DNA from: an uncultured Prevotella sp.
GTDB taxonomy: Bacteria > Bacteroidota > Bacteroidia > Bacteroidales > Bacteroidaceae
Length of the DNA: 5,966 nucleotides
Assembly (NCBI GenBank): GCA_934190685.1
Contig: CAKPTK010000129.1
Coordinates: 1 to 5,966 of the forward strand
Direction: 5' to 3'
The notes under the pieces are model-generated. The model did no database searches and was not told where the DNA came from. It saw nothing but the letters and a program-made list of their open reading frames with translations. A program made the translations under genes and the position numbers. Each line of letters starts with the position of its first letter. Within the stretch, counting starts at the first letter, position 1. Positions 1-5,966 of the stretch are shown here, in pieces.

Positions 1-1241
1 AGAATCTGAACTACTCCATGAAACTCGCCGTCGGCGACTGGACCCTCACCCTGCAGATCTGGGACAAGAAACTCGACATCTACACCAAGTCGCAGATGAG
101 TTTGAAAGTGGTGGCCACTCCGCTCGACAAGGGATGGTACGTGCTGAAAGATCAAGACGGCTACACAGACATCGACTATATCACGGACGATGGGAAAATG
201 TATGCTGACGTGTTGGCGCCAAGCGGCAACCGGGTGAAAGGCACCGCCGTGAAAATCGCCTACCAGCCTTCACGCTACTATCATGTGAAGAAAAATCCTG
301 ACGGAACATCCACGACATTGAGCAACCAGAAGGTGCTCCACATTCTCACCTCGGAGGACATCTGCACCTTCAACGCCCAGGATCTGCAATTGTTCAAGAC
401 CTTCCAGGATCAGTTCTATACCGCACCAGCCACCTGCGCTCCCCAAGACATCGATGTGGCAGGCACGGACTTGAACATGCTCAACAATGGCCAGATGTTC
501 GGCATCTACGGCATGAGTTCCAACATCGGAAAATATGGCGGCGCCAAAGTGGGCGACCTGGACATTTATCCCTGCATGCTCAACAACGCCAACAACGAGC
601 TGGTGTGGGACAAGAAGAGCCACAGTTTCTACTCCGGCCGTGCCTCCATGTCCACCCTCACTCCGTTCACGGATCCTGCCCCCAACGCCACTTTCCCGGC
701 TTCGCTCTCCGACATGCCCTACGACATGGTGAAGATGACGGCAGGACAAGCCGGCAACTATTCTGGCGACTATGGTTTTGCGCTCATGAAGAGCACCGGC
801 GACGGCAAATATTACTTGGCACACCTCCGTTACGACTACAGCGGCAACTATTCCACCTACCCCATGACCTCATGGCTTGAGGTGCCCTCCAACAGCACCC
901 TGCTTCAGAACGACTGCATGGCCACACCTGCCTCCGGCGAGTTTGTATACTACAGCATCGGCAACAAGGTCTACACCTACACCAATGCGTCGGGCCTCAG
1001 CGAGCGTGACCATCTGCAGCTGACCTTGCCGGAAAACGAGAATGTGGTCTACATGTTCAATTTCCGCAGCACCTACCGCAACATCTACAACAACTTGGCT
1101 GTGCTCTCAAGCACCCCTACGGGATGGACCCTCAGAATCTATGAGCCGGAAGGCATCGACATCGAGGAAATCAATCCGCAGCCCAAAGCCACCTACAGCG
1201 GCACTGGCAACGCACGTTATGTAATGTACAGAAACAATTAA
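1..1241 (+). CDS. PKD-like family surface protein, 5'-truncated
   Basis: The reading frame is open to the left edge. Five codons (Asn-Leu-Asn-Tyr-Ser) precede the first Met codon at 18, so that Met is probably internal and the true start, with any signal peptide or lipobox, lies outside the window. About 412 residues are visible. The opening stretch (GDWTLTLQIWDKK, then a beta-rich segment ending in KVVATPLDKGWYVL) resembles the end of a PKD/Ig-like domain, followed by the 'GWYVLKDQDG' turn typical of the Bacteroidetes PKD-like family (the PKD_2 type of lipoprotein). The rest is rich in Tyr, Asn, Gly and Ser, with repeated beta-strand-like segments (for example YYLAHLRYDYSG and VYYSIGNKVYTYT) that may form a propeller-like fold. 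The next gene follows after 15 bases, so the two are probably co-transcribed. Family members are usually cell-surface lipoproteins near SusC/SusD genes. A role in binding a peptide or glycan is inference; no catalytic motif is visible. G+C is high (about 53% in a sampled line). Confidence 0.75.
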   Translation, partial: NLNYSMKLAVGDWTLTLQIWDKKLDIYTKSQMSLKVVATPLDKGWYVLKDQDGYTDIDYITDDGKMYADVLAPSGNRVKGTAVKIAYQPSRYYHVKKNPDGTSTTLSNQKVLHILTSEDICTFNAQDLQLFKTFQDQFYTAPATCAPQDIDVAGTDLNMLNNGQMFGIYGMSSNIGKYGGAKVGDLDIYPCMLNNANNELVWDKKSHSFYSGRASMSTLTPFTDPAPNATFPASLSDMPYDMVKMTAGQAGNYSGDYGFALMKSTGDGKYYLAHLRYDYSGNYSTYPMTSWLEVPSNSTLLQNDCMATPASGEFVYYSIGNKVYTYTNASGLSERDHLQLTLPENENVVYMFNFRSTYRNIYNNLAVLSSTPTGWTLRIYEPEGIDIEEINPQPKATYSGTGNARYVMYRNN

Positions 1242-1256
1242 TCAATAACAAAGACA

Positions 1257-2648
1257 ATGAAAAAAATCATCTTTTCTCTGTTGGCGCTGGCATGTTCGAT
1301 GAGCATGTCCGCCCAGCAGTTGTCCATCATCCAAGGTAAATACAATTCGGATGACAACATTCCTAAAATGTATGTTTACAAAGTGGGAAACTCCAACTGC
1401 GTAGAACTGGGCTCTTCCACCGTGGACAAAAACGGCAGATTCGCCCTGGCTTGCAACTTGGAAAAAGAAGGTTTCTATGTGGTGGGACGCAATGAAAGAT
1501 CCCACATGCAAAGATACATTTTCTATCTCAAGCCCGGCGACAACGTCAACTTCTCCATCAATGGCGACAACTGGCAGCTGGAAGGCGACAACACACCGGA
1601 AAACCAGGAAATGGAGAAATGGCACAAGGCGCTCTACCCTATCGAGGCAAAAGCCGTCTATTTCAGCCACAAGAGAAGCAACTACAAAGACTTCTTCCCG
1701 CTTTTAACCAGCATGCTGCCCACGCTGCAGAAATATCCGAAGGCAAAGACCAAGAACAAGGTGTTCAATGCCGCCTTTGAGGACTTCAAGCACTACAACC
1801 TCTGCGACGACGCTTTGATGTTCGTCTACACACCACGTACGGCACAGCCCAAAGCAAACGACTACATCGACTTTTACAGACAAATGAGCGTGGCAGAGCT
1901 CAGCAAAAAGCCGTCCTTGCTCGACTATCCCGGCGGCGTGGACATGCTGGGCAACGTGAAAATGACCAACTACCGGGCTGACAAGAGCATCCCCGAAGAC
2001 CAACTGAGTCAGGTATACAAGAACTTCCGCGCAGAAACGCTGAACGACATTACGGATCCGACCATCAAGGGAGAATTTGTGCTGAACGGTACGCTCGGCA
2101 TCAAGACCTACCCGGGTTTGGTGGACTACAACAACCAATATGGCAGGTATTTGGTAAACAACAGCCAAAAGTTGCGCATGAAACAAATCATCGCCAAATA
2201 TGACAAGAACGAGGCAGGCAACGAGGCCGCCGTGTTCAAGTTGCCGGACACAACCGGAAAGATGCACTCGCTGTCCGACTTCCGCGGCAAGCTGGTCTAC
2301 ATCGATTTCTGGGCTACATGGTGCGGTCCCTGCAAAGGCGAGATTCCATATATGACCAAGCTCGAGGAGGAATATGCCAGCAACCCAGACATCGTGTTCA
2401 TCAGCGTGTCTATAGACAAGGAGGCCGACAAGCAGAAGTGGATGGACATGGTGAAGGAAAAAGGAATGAAAGGAATACAACTTTTCACAGGCAATTTGAA
2501 AAGCCAGGTTTCCGAGCCCTACCATATCAATGCCATTCCCCGCTTTGTGCTCATCGGCCGTGACGGCAAGTTGATCAACGGTGACGCTCCTCGCCCATCG
2601 TCCGACGAGATCCGTCCGTTGCTCAACTTCAACTTGAAGAAGAAATAA
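1257..2648 (+). CDS. Exported TlpA-type thiol-disulfide oxidoreductase with DUF4369-like N-terminal domain
   Basis: The 463-residue product begins with a signal peptide: Lys-Lys, a hydrophobic core (IIFSLLALAC), then SMSA-QQ, so signal peptidase I probably cuts after Ala19. Cys13 is a poor lipobox candidate because Ala, not Leu, is at -3 and the core before it is short. Residues about 24-115 look like the beta-rich DUF4369 domain (STVDKNGRFAL, then GFYVVG). A helical middle follows. From about residue 326 (VFKLPDTTGKMHSLSDFRGKLVYIDFWATWCGPC) a TlpA/AhpC-TSA thioredoxin fold runs to the end. The redox pair is Cys356 and Cys359 in WCGPC, and Pro428 in AIPRF is the conserved cis-proline. The protein should act in the periplasm, reducing or exchanging disulfides on other envelope proteins; its partner is unknown. 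It follows the PKD-like gene by 15 bases and precedes a terminator. The start codon has no Shine-Dalgarno sequence, only an A-rich leader (ATCAATAACAAAGACA), as is usual in Bacteroidetes. Confidence 0.9.
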   Translation: MKKIIFSLLALACSMSMSAQQLSIIQGKYNSDDNIPKMYVYKVGNSNCVELGSSTVDKNGRFALACNLEKEGFYVVGRNERSHMQRYIFYLKPGDNVNFSINGDNWQLEGDNTPENQEMEKWHKALYPIEAKAVYFSHKRSNYKDFFPLLTSMLPTLQKYPKAKTKNKVFNAAFEDFKHYNLCDDALMFVYTPRTAQPKANDYIDFYRQMSVAELSKKPSLLDYPGGVDMLGNVKMTNYRADKSIPEDQLSQVYKNFRAETLNDITDPTIKGEFVLNGTLGIKTYPGLVDYNNQYGRYLVNNSQKLRMKQIIAKYDKNEAGNEAAVFKLPDTTGKMHSLSDFRGKLVYIDFWATWCGPCKGEIPYMTKLEEEYASNPDIVFISVSIDKEADKQKWMDMVKEKGMKGIQLFTGNLKSQVSEPYHINAIPRFVLIGRDGKLINGDAPRPSSDEIRPLLNFNLKKK

Positions 2649-2683
2649 ACACCTGACACAAGAAACTGAAGGTTTCACATCCA

Positions 2684-2728
2684 AATCCCGGCAACCCATT
2701 CTATTTATAAAATGGTGTTGCCGGGATT
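2684..2728 (+). terminator. Hairpin terminator of the PKD-like/TlpA operon
   Basis: The arms AATCCCGGCAAC (2684-2695) and GTTGCCGGGATT (2717-2728) are perfectly complementary. They extend inward through CCATT/AATGG with one bulged T at 2716, leaving a 10-base loop. The hairpin begins 35 bases after the stop codon. The following bases (CTCATTTGTTG) are only moderately T-rich, so this is a strong stem with a weak tail. Confidence 0.75.
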
Positions 2729-2776
2729 CTCATTTGTTGCCCGCCTTACTTTTTTGACAAGTTTTCAGCCCTATCG

Positions 2777-2808
2777 TTCGCCTTTTTCATGATTTTGTAT
2801 TACCTTTG
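2777..2808 (+). promoter_or_regulatory. Predicted Bacteroidetes-type promoter of the PurF-like gene
   Basis: TACCTTTG at 2801-2808 matches the Bacteroidetes primary-sigma -7 consensus TAnnTTTG exactly. A weak -33 candidate, TTCG at 2777-2780 (consensus TTTG), lies 20 bases upstream. Transcription would begin near 2813-2816, giving a leader of about 30 bases. The site lies between the upstream terminator and the start codon at 2846, which fits a gene with its own promoter. This is prediction from consensus only. Confidence 0.55.
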
Positions 2809-2845
2809 GCGTCACTTAGTAAACCTTTAAAAACATTCACTACCC

Positions 2846-4282
2846 ATGGGAGGTATATTCGGAACCATTTCCAAAAAAAGTTGCGTAGCCGATTTGTTCT
2901 ACGGAACCGACTATAATTCACACCTGGGCACACGCCGGGGAGGTATGGCCACCTATAGCCAGGAGAAGGGATTTATCCGCTCCATCCACAACTTGGAAAG
3001 CTCTTATTTCCGTACAAAGTTCGAGTCTTCACTCGACAAGTTTGAGGGCAGCACCTCTGGCATCGGTGTCATCAGCGACACGGACGCCCAACCACTCATC
3101 ATGAATTCCCATCTCGGGCGATTCGCCATCTGCACGGTGGCAAAGATTGTCAACGTCGAGACACTCACCCAAGAACTGCTCGACAAGAACATGCACTTCG
3201 CCGAAATGTCTTCCGGCAGCACAAACCCCACCGAATTGGTGGCTCTGCTCATCATCCAAGGCAAGACATTCAAGGAGGGCATCGAAAACGTGTATAGACA
3301 CATCAAGGGGTCTTGCACCATGCTCATCCTCACAGAAAACGGCATTCTCTGCGCACGTGACAGTTGGGGACGCACCCCCATCATCATCGGCAGGAAAGAA
3401 GGCGCCTATGCCGCCTCGACAGAATCAACGTCCTTTCCAAACCTGGACTATGAGACAGAATATAATGTCGGACCGGGAGAGATTGTGAAAATCACCGCAG
3501 ACGGAATAGAACAAATCCGCAAGCCCAACAAGAAAATGCAGATTTGCTCATTCTTATGGGTCTACTACGGCTTTCCGACCTCAACCTATGAGGGACGAAA
3601 TGTAGAGGAAGTGAGGTTCAAAAACGGCTACAATATGGGCAAAATCGACCCCGTAGAGGTGGACTGCTGCAGCGGCATACCCGATTCCGGCACAGGCATG
3701 GCCATGGGTTACGCCGCCGGCAAGAATGTGCCCTATCAACGTTGCATCGCCAAATACACTCCGACTTGGCCCCGCTCGTTCACACCAAGCAACCAGGCCA
3801 TGCGTTCATTGGTTGCCAAGATGAAACTGATTCCCAACAAGGCCATGCTGAAAGGCAAACGAGTATTGTTCTGCGATGACTCCATAGTCCGAGGCACCCA
3901 GCTGAGAGACAATGTGAAAGTGCTTTTCGACCAGGCAAAATTGAAAGAATGTCACATGCGCATTGCATGTCCGCCGCTGGTGTATGGATGTCCGTTCATC
4001 AACTTCACGTCATCCAAAAGCGACATGGAGCTCATCACCCGCCGCATTATCGAGAAGTTTGAGGGTGACGCCAACAAAAACCTTGACAAGTATGCGACAA
4101 CCGATTCTCCCGAATACAAGCGGATGGTGGATGCCATCGCTCAAGAGTTGGGACTGACCACGCTGAAATTCAATACCATCGAGCAACTCATCGAAGCTAT
4201 AGGCTTGCCCAAGTGTCAAGTCTGTACCCATTGCTTCGATGGAAGTAGCCAATACACGCTTGAGGAACAAGCCGATGAATAA
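2846..4282 (+). CDS. PurF-like amidophosphoribosyltransferase paralogue lacking the glutaminase catalytic residues
   Basis: The 478-residue protein has the two-domain layout of glutamine PRPP amidotransferase: an Ntn-type glutaminase fold (about 1-230) and a type I phosphoribosyltransferase domain (about 235-440). The PRPP loop is intact, with Asp344-Asp345-Ser-Ile-Val-Arg-Gly-Thr351 after strand VLF, and IPDSG and the RSFTPSNQAMR loop also match PurF. Cys234, Cys382, Cys460 and Cys463 align by eye with the four Fe-S ligands of Bacillus subtilis PurF; Cys457 is extra. The glutaminase site is not intact. The N-terminus reads Met-Gly-Gly-Ile-Phe-Gly where PurF has (Met)-Cys-Gly-Ile-Val-Gly. The Asn-Gly oxyanion pair is replaced by Val98-Ala99, and Pro128 sits where an Asp is expected. 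An in-frame TAA at 2828-2830 rules out an upstream extension supplying the cysteine. Such proteins are commonly annotated as amidophosphoribosyltransferase. It could use free ammonia or have another PRPP-dependent or regulatory role; both are inference. The gene is flanked by its own promoter and terminator. There is no Shine-Dalgarno sequence. Confidence 0.85.
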   Translation: MGGIFGTISKKSCVADLFYGTDYNSHLGTRRGGMATYSQEKGFIRSIHNLESSYFRTKFESSLDKFEGSTSGIGVISDTDAQPLIMNSHLGRFAICTVAKIVNVETLTQELLDKNMHFAEMSSGSTNPTELVALLIIQGKTFKEGIENVYRHIKGSCTMLILTENGILCARDSWGRTPIIIGRKEGAYAASTESTSFPNLDYETEYNVGPGEIVKITADGIEQIRKPNKKMQICSFLWVYYGFPTSTYEGRNVEEVRFKNGYNMGKIDPVEVDCCSGIPDSGTGMAMGYAAGKNVPYQRCIAKYTPTWPRSFTPSNQAMRSLVAKMKLIPNKAMLKGKRVLFCDDSIVRGTQLRDNVKVLFDQAKLKECHMRIACPPLVYGCPFINFTSSKSDMELITRRIIEKFEGDANKNLDKYATTDSPEYKRMVDAIAQELGLTTLKFNTIEQLIEAIGLPKCQVCTHCFDGSSQYTLEEQADE

Positions 4283-4287
4283 CAAAG

Positions 4288-4335
4288 AAACATCCAATCT
4301 TCATAAAACATCTATGATGATTGGATGTTTTTGTT
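4288..4335 (+). terminator. Rho-independent terminator of the PurF-like gene
   Basis: The arms at 4288-4305 and 4313-4330 (AAACATCCAATC paired with GATTGGATGTTT, then TTCATA against TATGAT with one mismatch) enclose a 7-base loop. The right arm runs into a T-rich tail (GTTTTTGTT). It begins 5 bases after the stop codon. The A-rich left edge means it might also work for the opposite strand, but no minus-strand gene is seen reading into it. Confidence 0.85.
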
Positions 4336-4519
4336 AACACGAACCATTTGTTTCTTCATCTTGAATATGGATTACCCGATAAATCTGTGTGCGGAGGAAC
4401 AAAAGAAGCATCTCCATTTTACGTTTTTATTTTTACAAGACCTCCCCATATTTTCCCCTAGGGCAGTATTCCATAAGCTACAAAGATGGTTGTTGGGAGA
4501 AACAGGCGGATTAAACAAT

Positions 4520-4537
4520 TTTTCACCGCGGTGAAAA
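4520..4537. repeat. Perfect 18-base palindrome
   Basis: TTTTCACCGCGGTGAAAA is its own reverse complement, with no spacer at the centre. Perfect symmetry without a loop is more typical of a site for a dimeric DNA-binding protein, or of a dispersed repeat, than of an RNA hairpin. It lies 4 bases from a pair of smaller palindromes. No gene starts close by on either strand, so a role as an operator is unsupported. Confidence 0.75.
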
Positions 4538-4541
4538 TACC

Positions 4542-4583
4542 ATTAGTGGCACACTAATCCATCGCTAGTGGCACACTAACGAT
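4542..4583. repeat. Two tandem copies of a small palindromic unit
   Basis: The 14-base sequence TAGTGGCACACTAA occurs at 4544-4557 and again at 4566-4579, a 22-base period. Each copy is an inverted repeat around a central GCA. In copy one, ATTAGTG pairs with CACTAAT (7 bases each). In copy two, TAGTG pairs with CACTA and the pairing extends outward through ATCG/CGAT after one mismatch. The surrounding symmetry differs while the core is identical, so the core appears to be the conserved unit. It resembles dispersed intergenic palindromes; copies elsewhere in the genome cannot be seen here. Confidence 0.75.
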
Positions 4584-4819
4584 TCGTAAAAGGCCAAGTA
4601 GGTTTTCTCCCGTGTGATTTTCTTTACAACAGATGAGTCGGTTCTTGACCGTAGAAAAGTATCGATGAAGGGTATGCTCAACTTTATAAGGCTTCGATTT
4701 ATGCTCATATACTACGTTGATTTTATCAATCCCAAGAAAACTTGGAATGACTTCCTTGCAAAAGAGATGCAAAAAACACCTCCTGAACATACTATTTTTG
4801 ATTAGGGGGCTTACTTTTG

Positions 4820-4861
4820 AAAAAATAGCCCCCGAAGTCCTATTTTACAGGACTTCGGGGG
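4820..4861 (-). terminator. Rho-independent terminator of the minus-strand gene
   Basis: CCCCCGAAGTCCT (4829-4841) and AGGACTTCGGGGG (4849-4861) form a perfect 13-base-pair stem with a 7-base loop. On the minus strand the stem is followed by CTATTTTTTC (4828-4819), a proper U-tract. On the plus strand the following bases are not T-rich. The orientation therefore fits the minus-strand gene ending at 4945, about 85 bases upstream of the stem in its own direction. Confidence 0.85.
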
Positions 4862-4944
4862 AGGATATTTATGCTCTTGGGAGTTTTACCGGACAGCAAT
4901 AATCAAAATCTTTATCTTACAACATTTTCTTCAGAATCGTTTAT

Positions 4945-5966
4945 CTATTCGGCAAAATCGATAATTTCCACATTGTACTTTTTAAGTATCTTCTGCCAAT
5001 CCAGCGATAGGACTATTCTATTATTGGAGTCCTTGTAACGTTTCGCTTTAAAAATACTATCCTGTCCCAAGAATATTTCACTTTTTTGTTTTGCATCATC
5101 ATTCTTTTCAAATGCGACATTAGCATGATTGTCATCCCAGATGCCTCCATTGACAGATAGCAAGTCATATAGAATTGCCAGTTTTCTGTGACTCCATTGT
5201 TCTTCGTTTCTGTTCAAAGTATTGTTTTCTTTAAAGAACTCACTTCGTTTTTGTTGAAGTAGTTCCTGACAATTCAGACCTTTCTTAAAGAATTCTTTGT
5301 AGAAGTTAATGAAATGCTTTGTTCGGACAATTCTCTTCCATTCGCCAGTTTCATAATTGCTGTAATACCATGGAGATTGCTGTTCCCAAAATGCCTTGTT
5401 GTCCTCTACATAAAACAGAAGTATTTTCTTAATGTCTATGTGTGATGTACCTGTAGAATCTGTACCCAGAAGACTAATTATATTTTTCTTGAATGATTTT
5501 ATGCTATCGAGAATAATGTTTCTTTCAATAATCTCTTCATCCTTGAAAAAATCAAAAATGGTATTACCTCCCACGCCTTTACCATCCAGAAAGTAGGGAA
5601 GTTCCTGAATTTCCCATATACAGGATTCTATCTTGCTCGTGTTGGTTTCATCTGAAAAATAGAGACTTGACAAAAGTATTTCCTCTTCACTGAAGGTCTT
5701 ACTATTGATGTTGTCTTCCTCTTCTTCGTCTTTCGTAGCAATATCAAATTCGTGAATACGCCCATTTTTGTTAATAAACGCATTGACTATTGTTTCGATA
5801 GATGTTGCAGAACGTTTGTAGCACTGGAATCTGATGTAATAAAAATGCAGCAATCTCACCAAAAGTTGGTCATCTATTTCAGCCCCTTTGCACTTTTTGA
5901 AATATGTCATCCATGGCCAAAAGAGCATAGACTTGTTTCTGGCGATAGACTTATTCTTGTAGTCAT
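4945..5966 (-). CDS. Unrecognised A+T-rich gene, 5'-truncated at the window edge
   Basis: The frame is open from the right edge to a TAG stop at 4945-4947, giving at least 340 codons. The first in-frame Met codon is at 5926-5928, but 12 sense codons (DYKNKSIARNKS) precede it, so the gene very likely starts outside the window. No signal peptide, membrane segment or catalytic motif is visible. The protein is polar and probably mostly helical, with an acidic run (KDEEEEDN), aromatic segments (MLFWPWMTYF, LLHFYYIRFQCYKRS, SPWYYSNYETGEWKR) and a C-terminal part containing WSHRKLAILYDLL. These aromatic patches loosely recall the C-terminal half of DUF262/GmrSD-type proteins, but the diagnostic N-terminal QR and DGQQR motifs would lie upstream and the DUF1524 His motif is not seen, so this is only a guess. 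G+C is about 30-35% in two sampled lines, against 53% in a sampled line of the PKD-like gene, which suggests horizontal acquisition. A terminator follows its stop. Confidence 0.7.
   Translation of the reverse strand, partial: DYKNKSIARNKSMLFWPWMTYFKKCKGAEIDDQLLVRLLHFYYIRFQCYKRSATSIETIVNAFINKNGRIHEFDIATKDEEEEDNINSKTFSEEEILLSSLYFSDETNTSKIESCIWEIQELPYFLDGKGVGGNTIFDFFKDEEIIERNIILDSIKSFKKNIISLLGTDSTGTSHIDIKKILLFYVEDNKAFWEQQSPWYYSNYETGEWKRIVRTKHFINFYKEFFKKGLNCQELLQQKRSEFFKENNTLNRNEEQWSHRKLAILYDLLSVNGGIWDDNHANVAFEKNDDAKQKSEIFLGQDSIFKAKRYKDSNNRIVLSLDWQKILKKYNVEIIDFAE

Larger units (their letters stand above)
4495..4611. repeat. Possible inverted-repeat boundaries around the palindrome cluster
   Basis: GGGAGAAA at 4495-4502 is the reverse complement of TTTCTCCC at 4604-4611, and the two bracket all three palindromes in a 117-base span. 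Eight bases are short enough to occur by chance, and no direct target-site duplication is evident outside them. A miniature mobile or repeat element is one reading; coincidence is the other. Confidence 0.25.
4336..4828. other. Intergenic region without a convincing gene
   Basis: About 500 bases between the PurF-like terminator and the minus-strand terminator. Only short open frames occur on either strand (60-80 codons), with no recognisable domain, signal peptide or promoter match. The clear structures are the 18-base palindrome, the tandem palindromic pair and a flanking GGGAGAAA/TTTCTCCC inverted repeat, all within 4495-4611. From 4612 to 4800 nothing is recognised. The stretch is A+T-rich and could be decayed mobile DNA, but no transposase motif is visible. 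Confidence 0.5.

Noticed and set aside
270..824. Long minus-strand open frame of 184 codons
   Set aside because: It is a shadow of the G+C-rich PKD-like gene. Its His/Val-rich translation has no domain, and the plus-strand product is clearly the real one.
1704..2699. Minus-strand open frame of 331 codons opposite the TlpA-type gene
   Set aside because: It lies antisense to a well-supported thioredoxin with intact WCGPC and cis-proline, and it begins within the terminator. It is a codon-use artefact.
2754..2759. TTGACA, resembling an E. coli -35 box
   Set aside because: No -10 box follows at about 17 bases, and Bacteroidetes primary sigma uses different elements. It is 41 bases from the better TACCTTTG match.
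4325..4534. Short plus-strand open frame of 69 codons just after the PurF-like gene
   Set aside because: It begins inside the terminator hairpin, runs into the palindrome, has no recognisable domain and no promoter match.
4554..4805. Overlapping short open frames on both strands (60-80 codons)
   Set aside because: They overlap the palindromic repeats or each other, show no domain or promoter, and have odd composition. Decayed mobile DNA is possible but nothing identifies it.
4336..4944. CRISPR array, tRNA or other RNA gene in the repeat-bearing intergenic region
   Set aside because: Only two copies of a 14-base palindromic core occur at a 22-base period, with no spacer and repeat pattern. 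No cloverleaf or known RNA gene motif was seen.
5927..5966. ATG at the extreme right edge on the minus strand (5964-5966) as a start for the minus-strand gene
   Set aside because: It is out of frame with the long gene and reaches a stop after 19 codons. The long frame itself is open through the edge.

Overview
The window looks like chromosomal DNA of a Bacteroidales bacterium, most likely a Prevotella-type or Bacteroides-type gut or oral anaerobe. The reasons are a PKD-like protein followed directly by a TlpA-type thioredoxin, start codons with no Shine-Dalgarno sequence, a match to the Bacteroidetes -7 promoter element TAnnTTTG, and an exported protein whose signal peptide ends in Ser-Ala-Gln. 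The genus cannot be fixed from this window alone.

Left part (1-2728, + strand): the 3' end of an operon. A 5'-truncated PKD-like family surface protein is followed after 15 bases by a complete exported thioredoxin-fold protein (N-terminal DUF4369-like domain, C-terminal TlpA/AhpC-TSA domain with WCGPC). A strong hairpin closes the unit. In Bacteroidetes such pairs often sit at the end of SusC/SusD-type nutrient-uptake loci, so SusC/SusD genes may lie just upstream, outside the window.

Middle part (2729-4335, + strand): a single-gene unit with its own promoter and terminator. It encodes a 478-residue paralogue of amidophosphoribosyltransferase (PurF). The phosphoribosyltransferase half, with its PRPP-binding loop and four cysteines matching the Fe-S ligands of Bacillus-type PurF, looks intact. 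The Ntn glutaminase half has lost the catalytic cysteine and the other key residues. It is probably not an ordinary PurF, and this is the most interesting protein-level observation here.

Right part (4336-5966): about 600 bases with no convincing gene. They hold a perfect 18-base palindrome, two tandem copies of a small palindromic unit, and a terminator for the opposite strand. Beyond these, a minus-strand gene of at least 340 codons enters from the right edge. It is much richer in A+T than the genes on the left and is not recognised. The fall in G+C, the repeats and the change of strand suggest the edge of an accessory region. No complete new system can be demonstrated within the window.
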